A DNA stretch of 64,000 nucleotides, taken from Rheinheimera sp. 1928-s. GTDB lineage: Bacteria > Pseudomonadota > Gammaproteobacteria > Enterobacterales > Alteromonadaceae. The first letter of the stretch is position 1. Every line of letters starts with the position of its first letter. The stretch covers positions 372,001-436,000 of the forward strand of contig NZ_JARIXP010000004.1 of the NCBI RefSeq assembly GCF_029269265.1, read 5' to 3'. The position numbers were made by a program, and so were the translations under genes. Below are positions 27,507-35,613 of this stretch, piece after piece. Below the pieces are notes generated by a model. That model saw only the letters and a list, made by a program, of their open reading frames with translations, did not search any database and was not told where the DNA came from.

Positions 27507-28202
27507 GTGAAAATGGCCATTATTCCGGCACGCGGCGGCAGTAAACGAATTCCGCGTAAAAATATTAAAGACTTTAATGGTAAGTCGATGATTGGCTGGT
27601 CTATCGAAGCCGCATTGTTGTCCGGCGTTTTTGATGAAGTTTGGGTATCCACCGATGATGCAGAGATTGCAGCTGTGGCGCAAGGCTTTGGCGCCAAAGT
27701 GCCTTTTATCCGCCCTGCCGAATTATCAGATGATCACACAGGTACCTCAGCCGTAGTGCGTCATGCCATCAATTGGGCCCTGCAACACCAGTTAAAACCC
27801 GAATTCGTTGCCTGTATTTATGCCACTGCACCTTTGCTTCAAGCTGAGATGCTAAAAGAGGCCATGCTGCAATTGCAACAGGATGCGGCTTTGGATTATG
27901 TATTCTCAGGCTGTCGTTTTAGTTTTCCTATTCAGCGTGCTTTGTATCGCTCTGAGTCAGGCAAAGTCAGTGCTGTAGACCCATCTTCTATTCCTAAACG
28001 ATCACAGGACTTGCCTGAAACTTTTCATGATGCGGGTCAGTTTTATTGTGGTCGTGCTCAAAGCTGGCTGGATGCCAAACCAGTGTTTTCGCCAAGCTCT
28101 TATTTATATGAGCTGCCACAGCATTTGGTGCAGGATATAGATACAGTGGACGACTGGCTTCGCGCTGAGCTGTTGCATCAACTGCTTTTAAGACAGCCAT
28201 GA
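27507..28202 (+). CDS. pseF: PseF: CMP-pseudaminic acid synthetase
   Basis: PseF activates pseudaminic acid with CTP. The 231-aa protein has the NeuA-family nucleotide motif IPARGGSKRIPRKNIKDF, the VSTDDAEIAAVA segment and PFIRPAELSDD. Its GTG start abuts the pseC stop; an ATG two codons later is equally possible. It overlaps pseG by 4 nt (ATGA), so translation is probably coupled. Arg codons here are mainly CGN. Confidence 0.92.
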   Translation: MKMAIIPARGGSKRIPRKNIKDFNGKSMIGWSIEAALLSGVFDEVWVSTDDAEIAAVAQGFGAKVPFIRPAELSDDHTGTSAVVRHAINWALQHQLKPEFVACIYATAPLLQAEMLKEAMLQLQQDAALDYVFSGCRFSFPIQRALYRSESGKVSAVDPSSIPKRSQDLPETFHDAGQFYCGRAQSWLDAKPVFSPSSYLYELPQHLVQDIDTVDDWLRAELLHQLLLRQP

Positions 28203-29290
28203 CAGTCAGCAGAAAAGCGCTATTTCGGGTCGATGCCTCAGCCGTTATAGGTTCAGGTCATTTGATGCGTTGCCTGACCCTGGCCAAAGCAGTGCAGCAA
28301 TCAGGTTGGTCTGTTGTTTTTGCCTGTCGCGCTCATTCCGGCAATTTAATTCAGTGGCTGCGCGATCAAGGTTTAGACGTCCTTGAATTAACAGCTCCAG
28401 CGACAAATACCCAAGCAACAGACTATGCCGCCTGGCTTGGCGTAACAGAACAGCAAGATGCGGCAGAGCTTATTGGGCAACTGCAACAACCTGTCGATTT
28501 ATTAGTGATTGACCACTACGGCTTGTCCAAAACATTTGAACAGGCGATGACAAGTTTTTATCAAAAACTTCTGGTGATTGATGACTTAGCCAACAGGCCT
28601 CATCACTGCGATTATTTGCTGGATCAAAACCTCTACCCGCAGCTGCATAGCAGGTATGACTCACTGGTGAATAAAGAAGCCACACTGCTGTTAGGCCCTT
28701 CTTATGTGCTGCTACGTCCGGAATTTGCAACTTTTCAACGAACAGCAAAAGCCGATCAACTGCGCTTTTTAGTGTTTTACGGTGGCACAGACGAGCTGAA
28801 TTTAACCAGCAGGACGATAAAGGCGTTACAGCAACTTCAGAAAACTGACTTTCATGCCGATATAGTCATAGGCCTTGCCAATCCACACAGGATGGAACTT
28901 GAAAAACTCTGTGCTAAAGACAGCCGTTTCAATTTATATATCAATACGCCACAGATGGCAGAATTGATGAGTCAAGCCACTTTAATGATAGGTGCAGGTG
29001 GTTCCACCCATTGGGAACGCTGTGCCTTGGCTTTGCCTGCATTGGTGGTGACTTTGGCAGAAAACCAAGTCGCCAGCACTTTATCTTTAGTCGAAGCAGG
29101 CGTTTGTGGTTATCTGGGGCAAGGTCAGAATTTAACAGCATTGCAATTAACGGACGCTGTGCAGCAGTTGCTGGAAAATCCAGAGCAGTTGCAGTTGATG
29201 TCCGACAAAGCCAAACAACTGGTGCCGCAAGGCGGCGGTTGTGCTGCTATTGTAGATTTACTCAACACAGAATTTCAGGGTCGGCATTAA
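28199..29290 (+). CDS. pseG: PseG: UDP-6-deoxy-AltdiNAc hydrolase
   Basis: PseG removes UDP before the condensation step of pseudaminic acid synthesis. The 363-aa protein shows the GT-B-like fold with FRVDASAVIGSGHLMRCLTL (N-terminal GxGHxxR motif with the catalytic His), LLVIDHYGLS and the C-terminal MIGAGGSTHWERCALALPAL. The length is typical. It overlaps pseF by 4 nt. Confidence 0.93.
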   Translation: MTVSRKALFRVDASAVIGSGHLMRCLTLAKAVQQSGWSVVFACRAHSGNLIQWLRDQGLDVLELTAPATNTQATDYAAWLGVTEQQDAAELIGQLQQPVDLLVIDHYGLSKTFEQAMTSFYQKLLVIDDLANRPHHCDYLLDQNLYPQLHSRYDSLVNKEATLLLGPSYVLLRPEFATFQRTAKADQLRFLVFYGGTDELNLTSRTIKALQQLQKTDFHADIVIGLANPHRMELEKLCAKDSRFNLYINTPQMAELMSQATLMIGAGGSTHWERCALALPALVVTLAENQVASTLSLVEAGVCGYLGQGQNLTALQLTDAVQQLLENPEQLQLMSDKAKQLVPQGGGCAAIVDLLNTEFQGRH

Positions 29291-29318
29291 AGGCCAACAG
29301 CAGTACAGGAAAATACAG

Positions 29319-30380
29319 ATGAGCAAAGCACCTTTGGATATTCAGTTAGGCCAGCACTGGGTTGGACCTTCTCATCCGCCTTTAATTATTGCTGAGCTTT
29401 CCGGCAATCACGATCAATCGCTGGATAAAGCGCTGGCGATGATAGATGCAGCTGCAGCTGCCGGTGCGCAAGCCGTTAAATTACAAACCTATACCGCCGA
29501 CACCATGACGCTGGATATAGACACTGGCGAGTTTTATATCGAAGATAAAAACAGCCTCTGGCATGGCACCACTTTGTATAAGTTGTATCAGATTGCCTAT
29601 ACACCATGGGACTGGCATAAAGCCATTTTTGAGCGAGCCAAAAGCCACGGCATGCTGGCGTTCAGCACCCCTTTTGATTTAACTGCAGTGGATTTTTTAG
29701 AATCTTTGGATGTGCCTTGTTATAAAATTGCCTCTTTTGAAAATATTGATCATCCGCTATTGGCAGCGGTGGCGAAAACCGGCAAACCTGTAATTATGTC
29801 GACCGGCATGGCCAGTCAATCAGAACTGGCAGAATCTGTGGAAGTATTGCGCGCCAATGGCTGCAAAGAGCTGATTTTACTCAAATGCACCAGCAACTAC
29901 CCCGCCCGTCCTGTTGATGCGAATTTACTGACCATCCCGCATTTAGCGCAACTGTTTCAATGCCAGGCCGGTTTATCCGATCACACTACAGGTATTGGTG
30001 TCTCTGTGGCTGCTGTGGCTTTAGGCGCTACTGTGATTGAAAAACACTTTGTACTCGACAGAAGTGAAGGTGGCGTCGATGCTGAGTTTTCATTAGAGCC
30101 GAACGAGCTGAAACAGTTGGTGGAAGAAACAGCCAAAGCTAAAGTGGCTTTAGGTCAGGTCAATTATGGCTGCACTGAAAAAGAAATAGCTTCACGTAAA
30201 CACCGCCGCTCTTTGTATATTGCAGCTGATTTAAAAGTGGGTGATGTACTTACCACTGAAAACTTGCGCGCTATCCGGCCTGGTTTAGGCTTGCCTCCGA
30301 AATATCTGTCGATGCTTTTGGGCAAAGCAGTGACTAAAGACGTGGCACGTGGCACCGCCATGAGCTGGGATCTGGTGTAA
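29319..30380 (+). CDS. pseI: PseI: pseudaminic acid synthase
   Basis: PseI condenses the free 6-deoxy-AltdiNAc sugar with phosphoenolpyruvate. The 353-aa NeuB-family protein has the PseI-type phrase IIAELSGNHDQSLDKAL and the signature EKHFVLDRSEGGVDAEFSLE, which separates PseI from LegI/NeuB. A C-terminal SAF (antifreeze-like) domain runs from about residue 290. Its stop overlaps the start of the next gene by 1 nt. A second NeuB-family protein of the LegI type lies at 51528-52619. Confidence 0.94.
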   Translation: MSKAPLDIQLGQHWVGPSHPPLIIAELSGNHDQSLDKALAMIDAAAAAGAQAVKLQTYTADTMTLDIDTGEFYIEDKNSLWHGTTLYKLYQIAYTPWDWHKAIFERAKSHGMLAFSTPFDLTAVDFLESLDVPCYKIASFENIDHPLLAAVAKTGKPVIMSTGMASQSELAESVEVLRANGCKELILLKCTSNYPARPVDANLLTIPHLAQLFQCQAGLSDHTTGIGVSVAAVALGATVIEKHFVLDRSEGGVDAEFSLEPNELKQLVEETAKAKVALGQVNYGCTEKEIASRKHRRSLYIAADLKVGDVLTTENLRAIRPGLGLPPKYLSMLLGKAVTKDVARGTAMSWDLV

Positions 30381-30955
30381 TGCCGGACGCTCGCTTAACT
30401 ATGTGGCATACCGATGAAATAGCCGCCTTTAATGTGTTGCTTAAACCTTTGCAGCAGGATGATTTGGCACAGGTGCTTATATGGCGCAATAGCCCGGAAG
30501 TGAGCAGCCACATGCTGGATCAGAGTGAAATTAGCCCGGAGCGGCAACAAAGCTGGTTTGAACGTATATCTTCTGACCGACGCCAGATGCAGTTTGTGAT
30601 TTGTTATAAAAACCAGAAGGTTGGCGCCTGTAATTTAAAAAGCCCTACAGCTTTGGCTGTGGCAGAATGTGAAGCTGTTGAAACAGGCTTTTATTTAGGT
30701 GAAGCTAAGTACCGCGGCACTATACTGGCATTTTTTGCGGCCTTAGCGCTGAACCAGTATGCTTTTGAACAGCTTGGCATCAAGCTATTAAAGGCGCAGG
30801 TGAAAAGCACTAATAGCGCAGCCTTGCGTTTTAACGAACAATTAGGTTATCAAGCTGATGCACTGCAGTCTTCGAGTGAGATGGTGACCATGACTTTGGT
30901 GCAGCAAGCACACCAGGACGCCGCCGCTAAATTTGCAACTTTTATCCGGAATTAA
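30380..30955 (+). CDS. pseH: PseH-like GNAT N-acetyltransferase
   Basis: In the pathway PseH acetylates the 4-amino group of the PseC product. The 191-aa protein has the GNAT pattern typical of PseH (LIWRNSPEVSSHMLDQSEIS; GFYLGEAKYRGTILAFFAAL; NSAALRFNEQLGYQ). Position inside the pse operon supports PseH, although the downstream acyl-carrier genes raise the possibility that it transfers another acyl group. The gene symbol is by analogy. Confidence 0.8.
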   Translation: MPDARLTMWHTDEIAAFNVLLKPLQQDDLAQVLIWRNSPEVSSHMLDQSEISPERQQSWFERISSDRRQMQFVICYKNQKVGACNLKSPTALAVAECEAVETGFYLGEAKYRGTILAFFAALALNQYAFEQLGIKLLKAQVKSTNSAALRFNEQLGYQADALQSSSEMVTMTLVQQAHQDAAAKFATFIRN

Positions 30956-30956
30956 T

Positions 30957-31214
30957 ATGAGCAACGAACTAATTCAAACCAACTCAGCTAAATTAACTGT
31001 CGCTTTTGCCACAGCTTTAGTGGTTGCTGACACGCAAATCCATGATGATTTAGCCTACAACAGCATTAAAGAATGGGACTCAACGGCTCATATGCTGCTG
31101 ATTGCAGAGCTGGAAAACGTATTTAATGTCATGCTGGATACCGACGATATTATTGATATGAGTTCGGTCGCCAAAGCCAAAGAGATACTGAGTAAATACG
31201 GAGTGCAGTTCTAA
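30957..31214 (+). CDS. Acyl carrier protein
   Basis: The 85-aa product is a standalone carrier. Ser42 in KEWDSTAHMLLIAELEN matches the phosphopantetheine site (usual DSL, here DST), followed by the acidic helix (DTDDIIDMSSVAKAKEIL). The ATG lies 2 nt after the PseH-like stop and overlaps the reductase start. Its place between an acyltransferase and a ketoreductase/ligase pair suggests it presents an acyl group for sugar decoration, not bulk fatty acid synthesis. The acyl identity is unknown. Confidence 0.85.
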   Translation: MSNELIQTNSAKLTVAFATALVVADTQIHDDLAYNSIKEWDSTAHMLLIAELENVFNVMLDTDDIIDMSSVAKAKEILSKYGVQF

Positions 31215-31963
31215 TGAATGCGACTGCTGCGCCTGTTAGCCTTATTACAGGTGCCAGTCGTGGCATAGGCCGCGCAGTAGCCCTGCATCTTGCCAAAGCG
31301 GGCCATGAGCTGATTTTGGTGGCGCGTGATCTAACAGCTTTAGAACAAGTGCAGGCCGACTGTCAGGCTTTAGGGGCTTTGGTCTCTATTCATGCAATGG
31401 ATTTAACAGACCGTGACGCTGTAACTGCTTTATTTCGCCATTTGCACACAAAGTTGCAAGACAAAGGCCTAAGCCATCTGGTGCACTGTGCAGGCCAGAT
31501 GCAGGACTCATTACTGGCTATGACCCGTTTAGCGGATATGGATAAACTGCTGGCGCTGAATGTCGGCGCTACAGTGCAGCTCTGTCAGCTTGCCAGCAAA
31601 CTGATGCTGCGCCATAAAGCCGGTCACTTGCTGTTGTTATCGTCCAAAGTAGCAGAAGCAGGTTCTGCTGGTCAGGCTGTCTATGCCGCCACTAAAGGCG
31701 CTGTGTCTGCTTTGGTTAAATCGCTGGCAAAAGAATTAGGCCCAAACGGTATTCGTGTTAATGCGGTAGCGCCGGGTTTTATCGAAACTGATTTAACAGC
31801 CCATTACAGCGAAGAGAAAAAACAACAACTGACAGCACAAATCAGCTTACGCCGTTTAGGTCAGGCTGACGAAGTAGCGGCTGTGATCCAATTTTTATGC
31901 TCAAACGACGCCCGTTATATCACTGGCCATATTCTGGCGGTGGATGGTGGTTTTAGTTTATGA
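31214..31963 (+). CDS. SDR 3-oxoacyl-ACP reductase-like (FabG family)
   Basis: The 249-aa protein has the NAD(P) motif TGASRGIG (residues 12-19), a Ser followed by the YxxxK pair (VYAATKGA), NAG-like HCAGQM, and the FabG tail RVNAVAPGFIETDL. It probably reduces a 3-keto group on the acyl-ACP made by the neighbouring genes. It overlaps the ligase by 4 nt. Other SDR substrates cannot be excluded. Confidence 0.85.
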   Translation: MNATAAPVSLITGASRGIGRAVALHLAKAGHELILVARDLTALEQVQADCQALGALVSIHAMDLTDRDAVTALFRHLHTKLQDKGLSHLVHCAGQMQDSLLAMTRLADMDKLLALNVGATVQLCQLASKLMLRHKAGHLLLLSSKVAEAGSAGQAVYAATKGAVSALVKSLAKELGPNGIRVNAVAPGFIETDLTAHYSEEKKQQLTAQISLRRLGQADEVAAVIQFLCSNDARYITGHILAVDGGFSL

Positions 31964-33375
31964 AGGGCCTGAGTTTTGCTCACAGACTAGAGCTGTTTGG
32001 TGACGCCATAGCCCTGCGTTTACCTGATAACAGCACTATCAGTTACCTGCAGCTGGCAAAACTAGCTGATCAGTACAGCAGCACTTTAAACAAAGTTGTG
32101 CCGAAACACTCTTTGCTGGCTTTGCGCTTTAGTTCCACTTTATCTGCTGTAGTAGCTTATCTGGCGGCACTTCGTTGTGGCAAAGCGTTGTTATTACTGG
32201 CACCGGATTTGGCAGATAGACAAACTTTAGCTTTAATCGAGCGTTTACATATTGCGGCGGTGATCCGAAGTTCTGGTGAAATTCAGCTGAGCGCTTATCA
32301 ACACACCGCTTATAAACAAAAAGTGCGGCCCGATTGTGCTTTGTTACTCAGCACCTCAGGCAGTTCCGGCTCGCCCAAATCAGTGATGTTGTCCCTTCAG
32401 AATATCGAAGCCAATGCCCGCGCTATTTGTGACTATTTACCGATAGAGAGTACAGATACGGCCATTACGGCCTTACCGCTGCACTATTCCTATGGCTTGT
32501 CAGTGCTGAATAGTCATTTATGTCAAGGTGCATCCATCTTACTGACAGAAGCACCTTTAATGAGCAAAGAATTCTGGCAACAAACCAGAGACTTCAACAT
32601 AACCAGCTTACAAGGCGTGCCTTTTAGTTATCAGTTGTATCGCCAGCTGCGGCTGGAGCGTATGCCCCGCCCTGCGCTGCGTTATTTGACCCAGGCCGGA
32701 GGCAAACTCAATAGCAGCCTGACTGACTATGTGCAGCAATTATCAAGTACGCTGCAAAAGCCGGTTTATCTGATGTATGGCCAAACCGAAGCCACAGCCC
32801 GTATTGCTTATTTGCCGCCGAAACTCATTCAGCAGTATGCCGATTGTATTGGTAAGCCGATTCCCGGAGGCGAATTGCTGCTGCGGGATCCTATTACGAA
32901 ACACCTGATCACCGCAGACTTCACTGAAGGCGAGCTATGTTACCGTGGCCCTAATGTAATGTTAGGTTATGCCAGCTGTGCTGATGACTTAACCAGTACC
33001 GGCGTTTTAACTGAATTAAGCACAGGTGATTTAGCTGAGCGTCTGCCCAATGGCTTGTACCGTATTATCGGGCGCTTAAGCCGTTTTCTAAAAATTCAGG
33101 GCAAGCGACTGCAACTGGATCATCTGGAACAACAACTTTCAGTTTTAACAGACCCTGTCTGTTGCACTGGTAACGATGAGTTGTTAGTAGTCGCTTACAC
33201 ACAACAAGAACCAGCACTGACAGAACAAATACAACAGGTCTTACGCGAACAACTGCAACTGCATCCTGCTTTATACAAACTACTGCAATTGGATGCTTTG
33301 CCTGTGCTTTCCAACGGTAAAGCCGATTACCAGGCGTTATTGCAGCTTGCGAAGGAAAGTCATGATGCTGGTTGA
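31960..33375 (+). CDS. AMP-forming acyl ligase (ANL family)
   Basis: The 471-aa protein activates a carboxylic acid as acyl-AMP. Visible motifs are the A3 P-loop LLLSTSGSSGSPKSVMLS (about 124-141), A5 MYGQTEATARIAYLP, A7 ELSTGDLAERLPNGLY and the A8 hinge IIGRLSRFLKIQGKRL; a short C-terminal domain ends in ALPVLSNGKADYQAL with the catalytic Lys. It most likely loads the acid onto the ACP two genes upstream. Its 3' end overlaps the luxE-like start by 14 nt. Confidence 0.88.
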   Translation: MKGLSFAHRLELFGDAIALRLPDNSTISYLQLAKLADQYSSTLNKVVPKHSLLALRFSSTLSAVVAYLAALRCGKALLLLAPDLADRQTLALIERLHIAAVIRSSGEIQLSAYQHTAYKQKVRPDCALLLSTSGSSGSPKSVMLSLQNIEANARAICDYLPIESTDTAITALPLHYSYGLSVLNSHLCQGASILLTEAPLMSKEFWQQTRDFNITSLQGVPFSYQLYRQLRLERMPRPALRYLTQAGGKLNSSLTDYVQQLSSTLQKPVYLMYGQTEATARIAYLPPKLIQQYADCIGKPIPGGELLLRDPITKHLITADFTEGELCYRGPNVMLGYASCADDLTSTGVLTELSTGDLAERLPNGLYRIIGRLSRFLKIQGKRLQLDHLEQQLSVLTDPVCCTGNDELLVVAYTQQEPALTEQIQQVLREQLQLHPALYKLLQLDALPVLSNGKADYQALLQLAKESHDAG

Positions 33376-34441
33376 ACGAGAACCTTATAGCCTGAATGCG
33401 GCCGAAAAACAGCCTTTGCTGATGACGGAGCTCAACGAGCTGACGCAACATCATCAACAACAATGCCAGCCCTACCAGCAACTGCTGGAGGCTCAGTGGC
33501 CAGATGTATTGCAGAACCTATCAAATAGCACAGAACAACTACCTTATCTGGCGGTACGGCTATTTAAGCAGTTAAAACTGCAATCTGTGCCGGATGCAGA
33601 TGTCTTTAAAGTGCTGTATTCCAGCGGCACCACAGGCACACCGTCCCGTATTGTGCTCGACAGCGCAACTGCCGCCATGCAGTCAAAAGTTCTGGTGAAG
33701 ATCATGCAGCACTGGCTGGGTAAAGCCCGTTTGCCTATGCTGATTATTGACCACCCTGGCGTGATTAAAGATCGCAGCAATTTCTCTGCCCGTGGTGCCG
33801 GTATTCAGGGCTTATCTTTTATGGGGCGCAATCATTGTTATGCACTGAATGATGATATGAGTATTAACTTTGAAGCATTGGATCAGTTTTGCCAGCAGTT
33901 TGGCGATGGCCCTGTGTTTGTGTTTGGTTTTACTTTTATGGTCTGGCAGTTTTTTATTCAGCAATTAGAACAGCAGCAAAAAAGGATTTCTTTGCCACGG
34001 GCTCTGTTATTGCATAGCGGTGGCTGGAAAAAACTGCAGGACCAAGCCGTCGACAATGCCACCTTTAAACAGCAGGTACTGGCTCAAACCGGTATTAGCA
34101 AAGTGCATAACTTTTACGGCATGGTAGAACAAGTGGGCGCTATTTTTGTTGAATGTGAACAAGGCCATCTGCACTGCCCCAGTTACGCCGATGTATTGGT
34201 ACGCACACCAGGCAGCTGGCAAACAGCAGCTGTGGGAAAAGAAGGTGTATTGCAGTTAATATCTACCCTGCCACGCAGTTATCCGGGCCATAGCTTATTG
34301 TCAGAAGACCGCGCCGTGCTGTTAGGTGAAGATAACTGCCCTTGTGGCCGTATGGGCAAATATTTTCATATTTTAGGCCGCTTGCCGCAGGCTGAAGCCC
34401 GAGGCTGTAGTGATACTTTTTCGTCAGGAACAACTCCATGA
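33362..34441 (+). CDS. LuxE-type acyl-protein synthetase
   Basis: LuxE-family proteins activate an acid with ATP and carry it on a Cys for reduction by LuxC. From the ATG with AAGGAA upstream the product is 359 aa. It has LYSSGTTGTPSRIVLDS (AMP-binding loop), HNFYGMVEQVGAIF, and the conserved C-terminal ARGCSDTF with Cys349, the likely acyl-carrying residue. A longer in-frame opening runs back into the ligase gene and is not used. It overlaps the luxC-like gene by 4 nt. No luxA/luxB genes are present, so this is not a light-producing system. Confidence 0.87.
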   Translation: MMLVEREPYSLNAAEKQPLLMTELNELTQHHQQQCQPYQQLLEAQWPDVLQNLSNSTEQLPYLAVRLFKQLKLQSVPDADVFKVLYSSGTTGTPSRIVLDSATAAMQSKVLVKIMQHWLGKARLPMLIIDHPGVIKDRSNFSARGAGIQGLSFMGRNHCYALNDDMSINFEALDQFCQQFGDGPVFVFGFTFMVWQFFIQQLEQQQKRISLPRALLLHSGGWKKLQDQAVDNATFKQQVLAQTGISKVHNFYGMVEQVGAIFVECEQGHLHCPSYADVLVRTPGSWQTAAVGKEGVLQLISTLPRSYPGHSLLSEDRAVLLGEDNCPCGRMGKYFHILGRLPQAEARGCSDTFSSGTTP

Positions 34442-35613
34442 GCTGGACCATTTTAAACCCTGCAACGGCTAGAGCAGAACTGCAGCAACCTTTTGCTGAA
34501 CAAGATTTTGCTTATTGTCAGGCCTTGTCTGAAGCTTTATTAAAAGCTCCTCAAAGCAGGGATTTTCCGGATTTAATAGCATTGGGTTTCTGGTTACGCC
34601 AGGCTAATTTAAAGCCTCTGCTGGCGCCTTATCAGCAAGGCCAGTTTATACGTCAACCCTTAGGTTTGGTGTTTCATAGTGCGCCAGCTAATGTCGACAG
34701 CTTATTTGTGTACTCAGGTATTTTAAGCCTGCTCTGTGGTAATAAAAACGTCATTCGTTTATCCAGCCGAAGTGGCGGTAGCACAGCTGTATTAATAGAG
34801 AAAATTCGAGCTCTTGCAGAAACCTTCCCAATGCAAAACGCTCGTTTTCAACTGGTGCAATGCGACTACAACAGCGCTGAACTTAAAGCCTTGATTAGCA
34901 CTGTCGATGGCCGGGTATTATGGGGCTCCGATCAGGCTATACAAGCGCAGCGCCAGTTAGTAATGCCAGCTCACGCCCGCGAGCTGAGTTTTGGTCATAA
35001 GTTTTCCTTGTGTTTATTAGGCGCAGAGCAAGTGCTTTCTGCCGATGACACAGAGTTTAAACAGCTGAGCCAACTGTTTTATCGCGACCAACTGACTTTC
35101 GCCCAGCAAGGCTGTTCTTCCGCTAAAGCTGTAATCTGGTTAGGTGACGCAGCACAAGTGCAACAAGCGCAGCAGCGGTTTTGGCTGGCGTTAACTGAGC
35201 TTATAAAGCAAAAGCAACCTCTCAATAGCAGTGAGCAGTATCAGGCCTTAGCCACAGCGCAGCAGCTGATTATGAGCAGTGAACAACAGCTGATGCTGAC
35301 ACAGCAACAGAGCATTTCCCGTGTGGCAGTCCACACACTAGAGCCTGTGTTTATTCATCAGCATCAGGGTTGTGGTTTATTTTTGGAGCTACAACTTTCA
35401 AATCTTGCGCAGTTAAACCCTATGCTGACTCAAGCGCATCAGACCTTAACCCTCTGGGGTGTGGATCCAAGCTTGTTAAAAAACTGGCTGACAAGCGTGC
35501 ATACAGGTCTTGATCGGGTGGTGCCAGTAGGACAAGCATTAAGCTTTAGCCCGGATTGGGATGGTGTGAATTTAATAGAGCAGTTTAGCCGTAAGGTGGT
35601 GTGTTCTTTTTAA
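34438..35613 (+). CDS. LuxC-type acyl-CoA/acyl-protein reductase
   Basis: LuxC reduces an acyl thioester to an aldehyde with NADPH. The 391-aa protein is shorter than bioluminescence LuxC (about 480 aa) but retains FAQQGCSSAKAV with the catalytic Cys226, the nucleotide-binding part FHSAPANVDSLFVYSGILSL and VVPVGQALSF near the end. It is the last gene of the plus-strand operon. With LuxE upstream it should yield an aldehyde whose use here is unknown. Its TAA lies inside the TTAA that also serves as stop of the convergent gene. Confidence 0.85.
   Translation: MSWTILNPATARAELQQPFAEQDFAYCQALSEALLKAPQSRDFPDLIALGFWLRQANLKPLLAPYQQGQFIRQPLGLVFHSAPANVDSLFVYSGILSLLCGNKNVIRLSSRSGGSTAVLIEKIRALAETFPMQNARFQLVQCDYNSAELKALISTVDGRVLWGSDQAIQAQRQLVMPAHARELSFGHKFSLCLLGAEQVLSADDTEFKQLSQLFYRDQLTFAQQGCSSAKAVIWLGDAAQVQQAQQRFWLALTELIKQKQPLNSSEQYQALATAQQLIMSSEQQLMLTQQQSISRVAVHTLEPVFIHQHQGCGLFLELQLSNLAQLNPMLTQAHQTLTLWGVDPSLLKNWLTSVHTGLDRVVPVGQALSFSPDWDGVNLIEQFSRKVVCSF

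Noticed and set aside
33362-35613. LuxE/LuxC as part of a bioluminescence operon
   Set aside because: No luxA, luxB or luxD is present, LuxC is about 90 aa shorter than in luminous bacteria, and the genes are fused into a pse operon.
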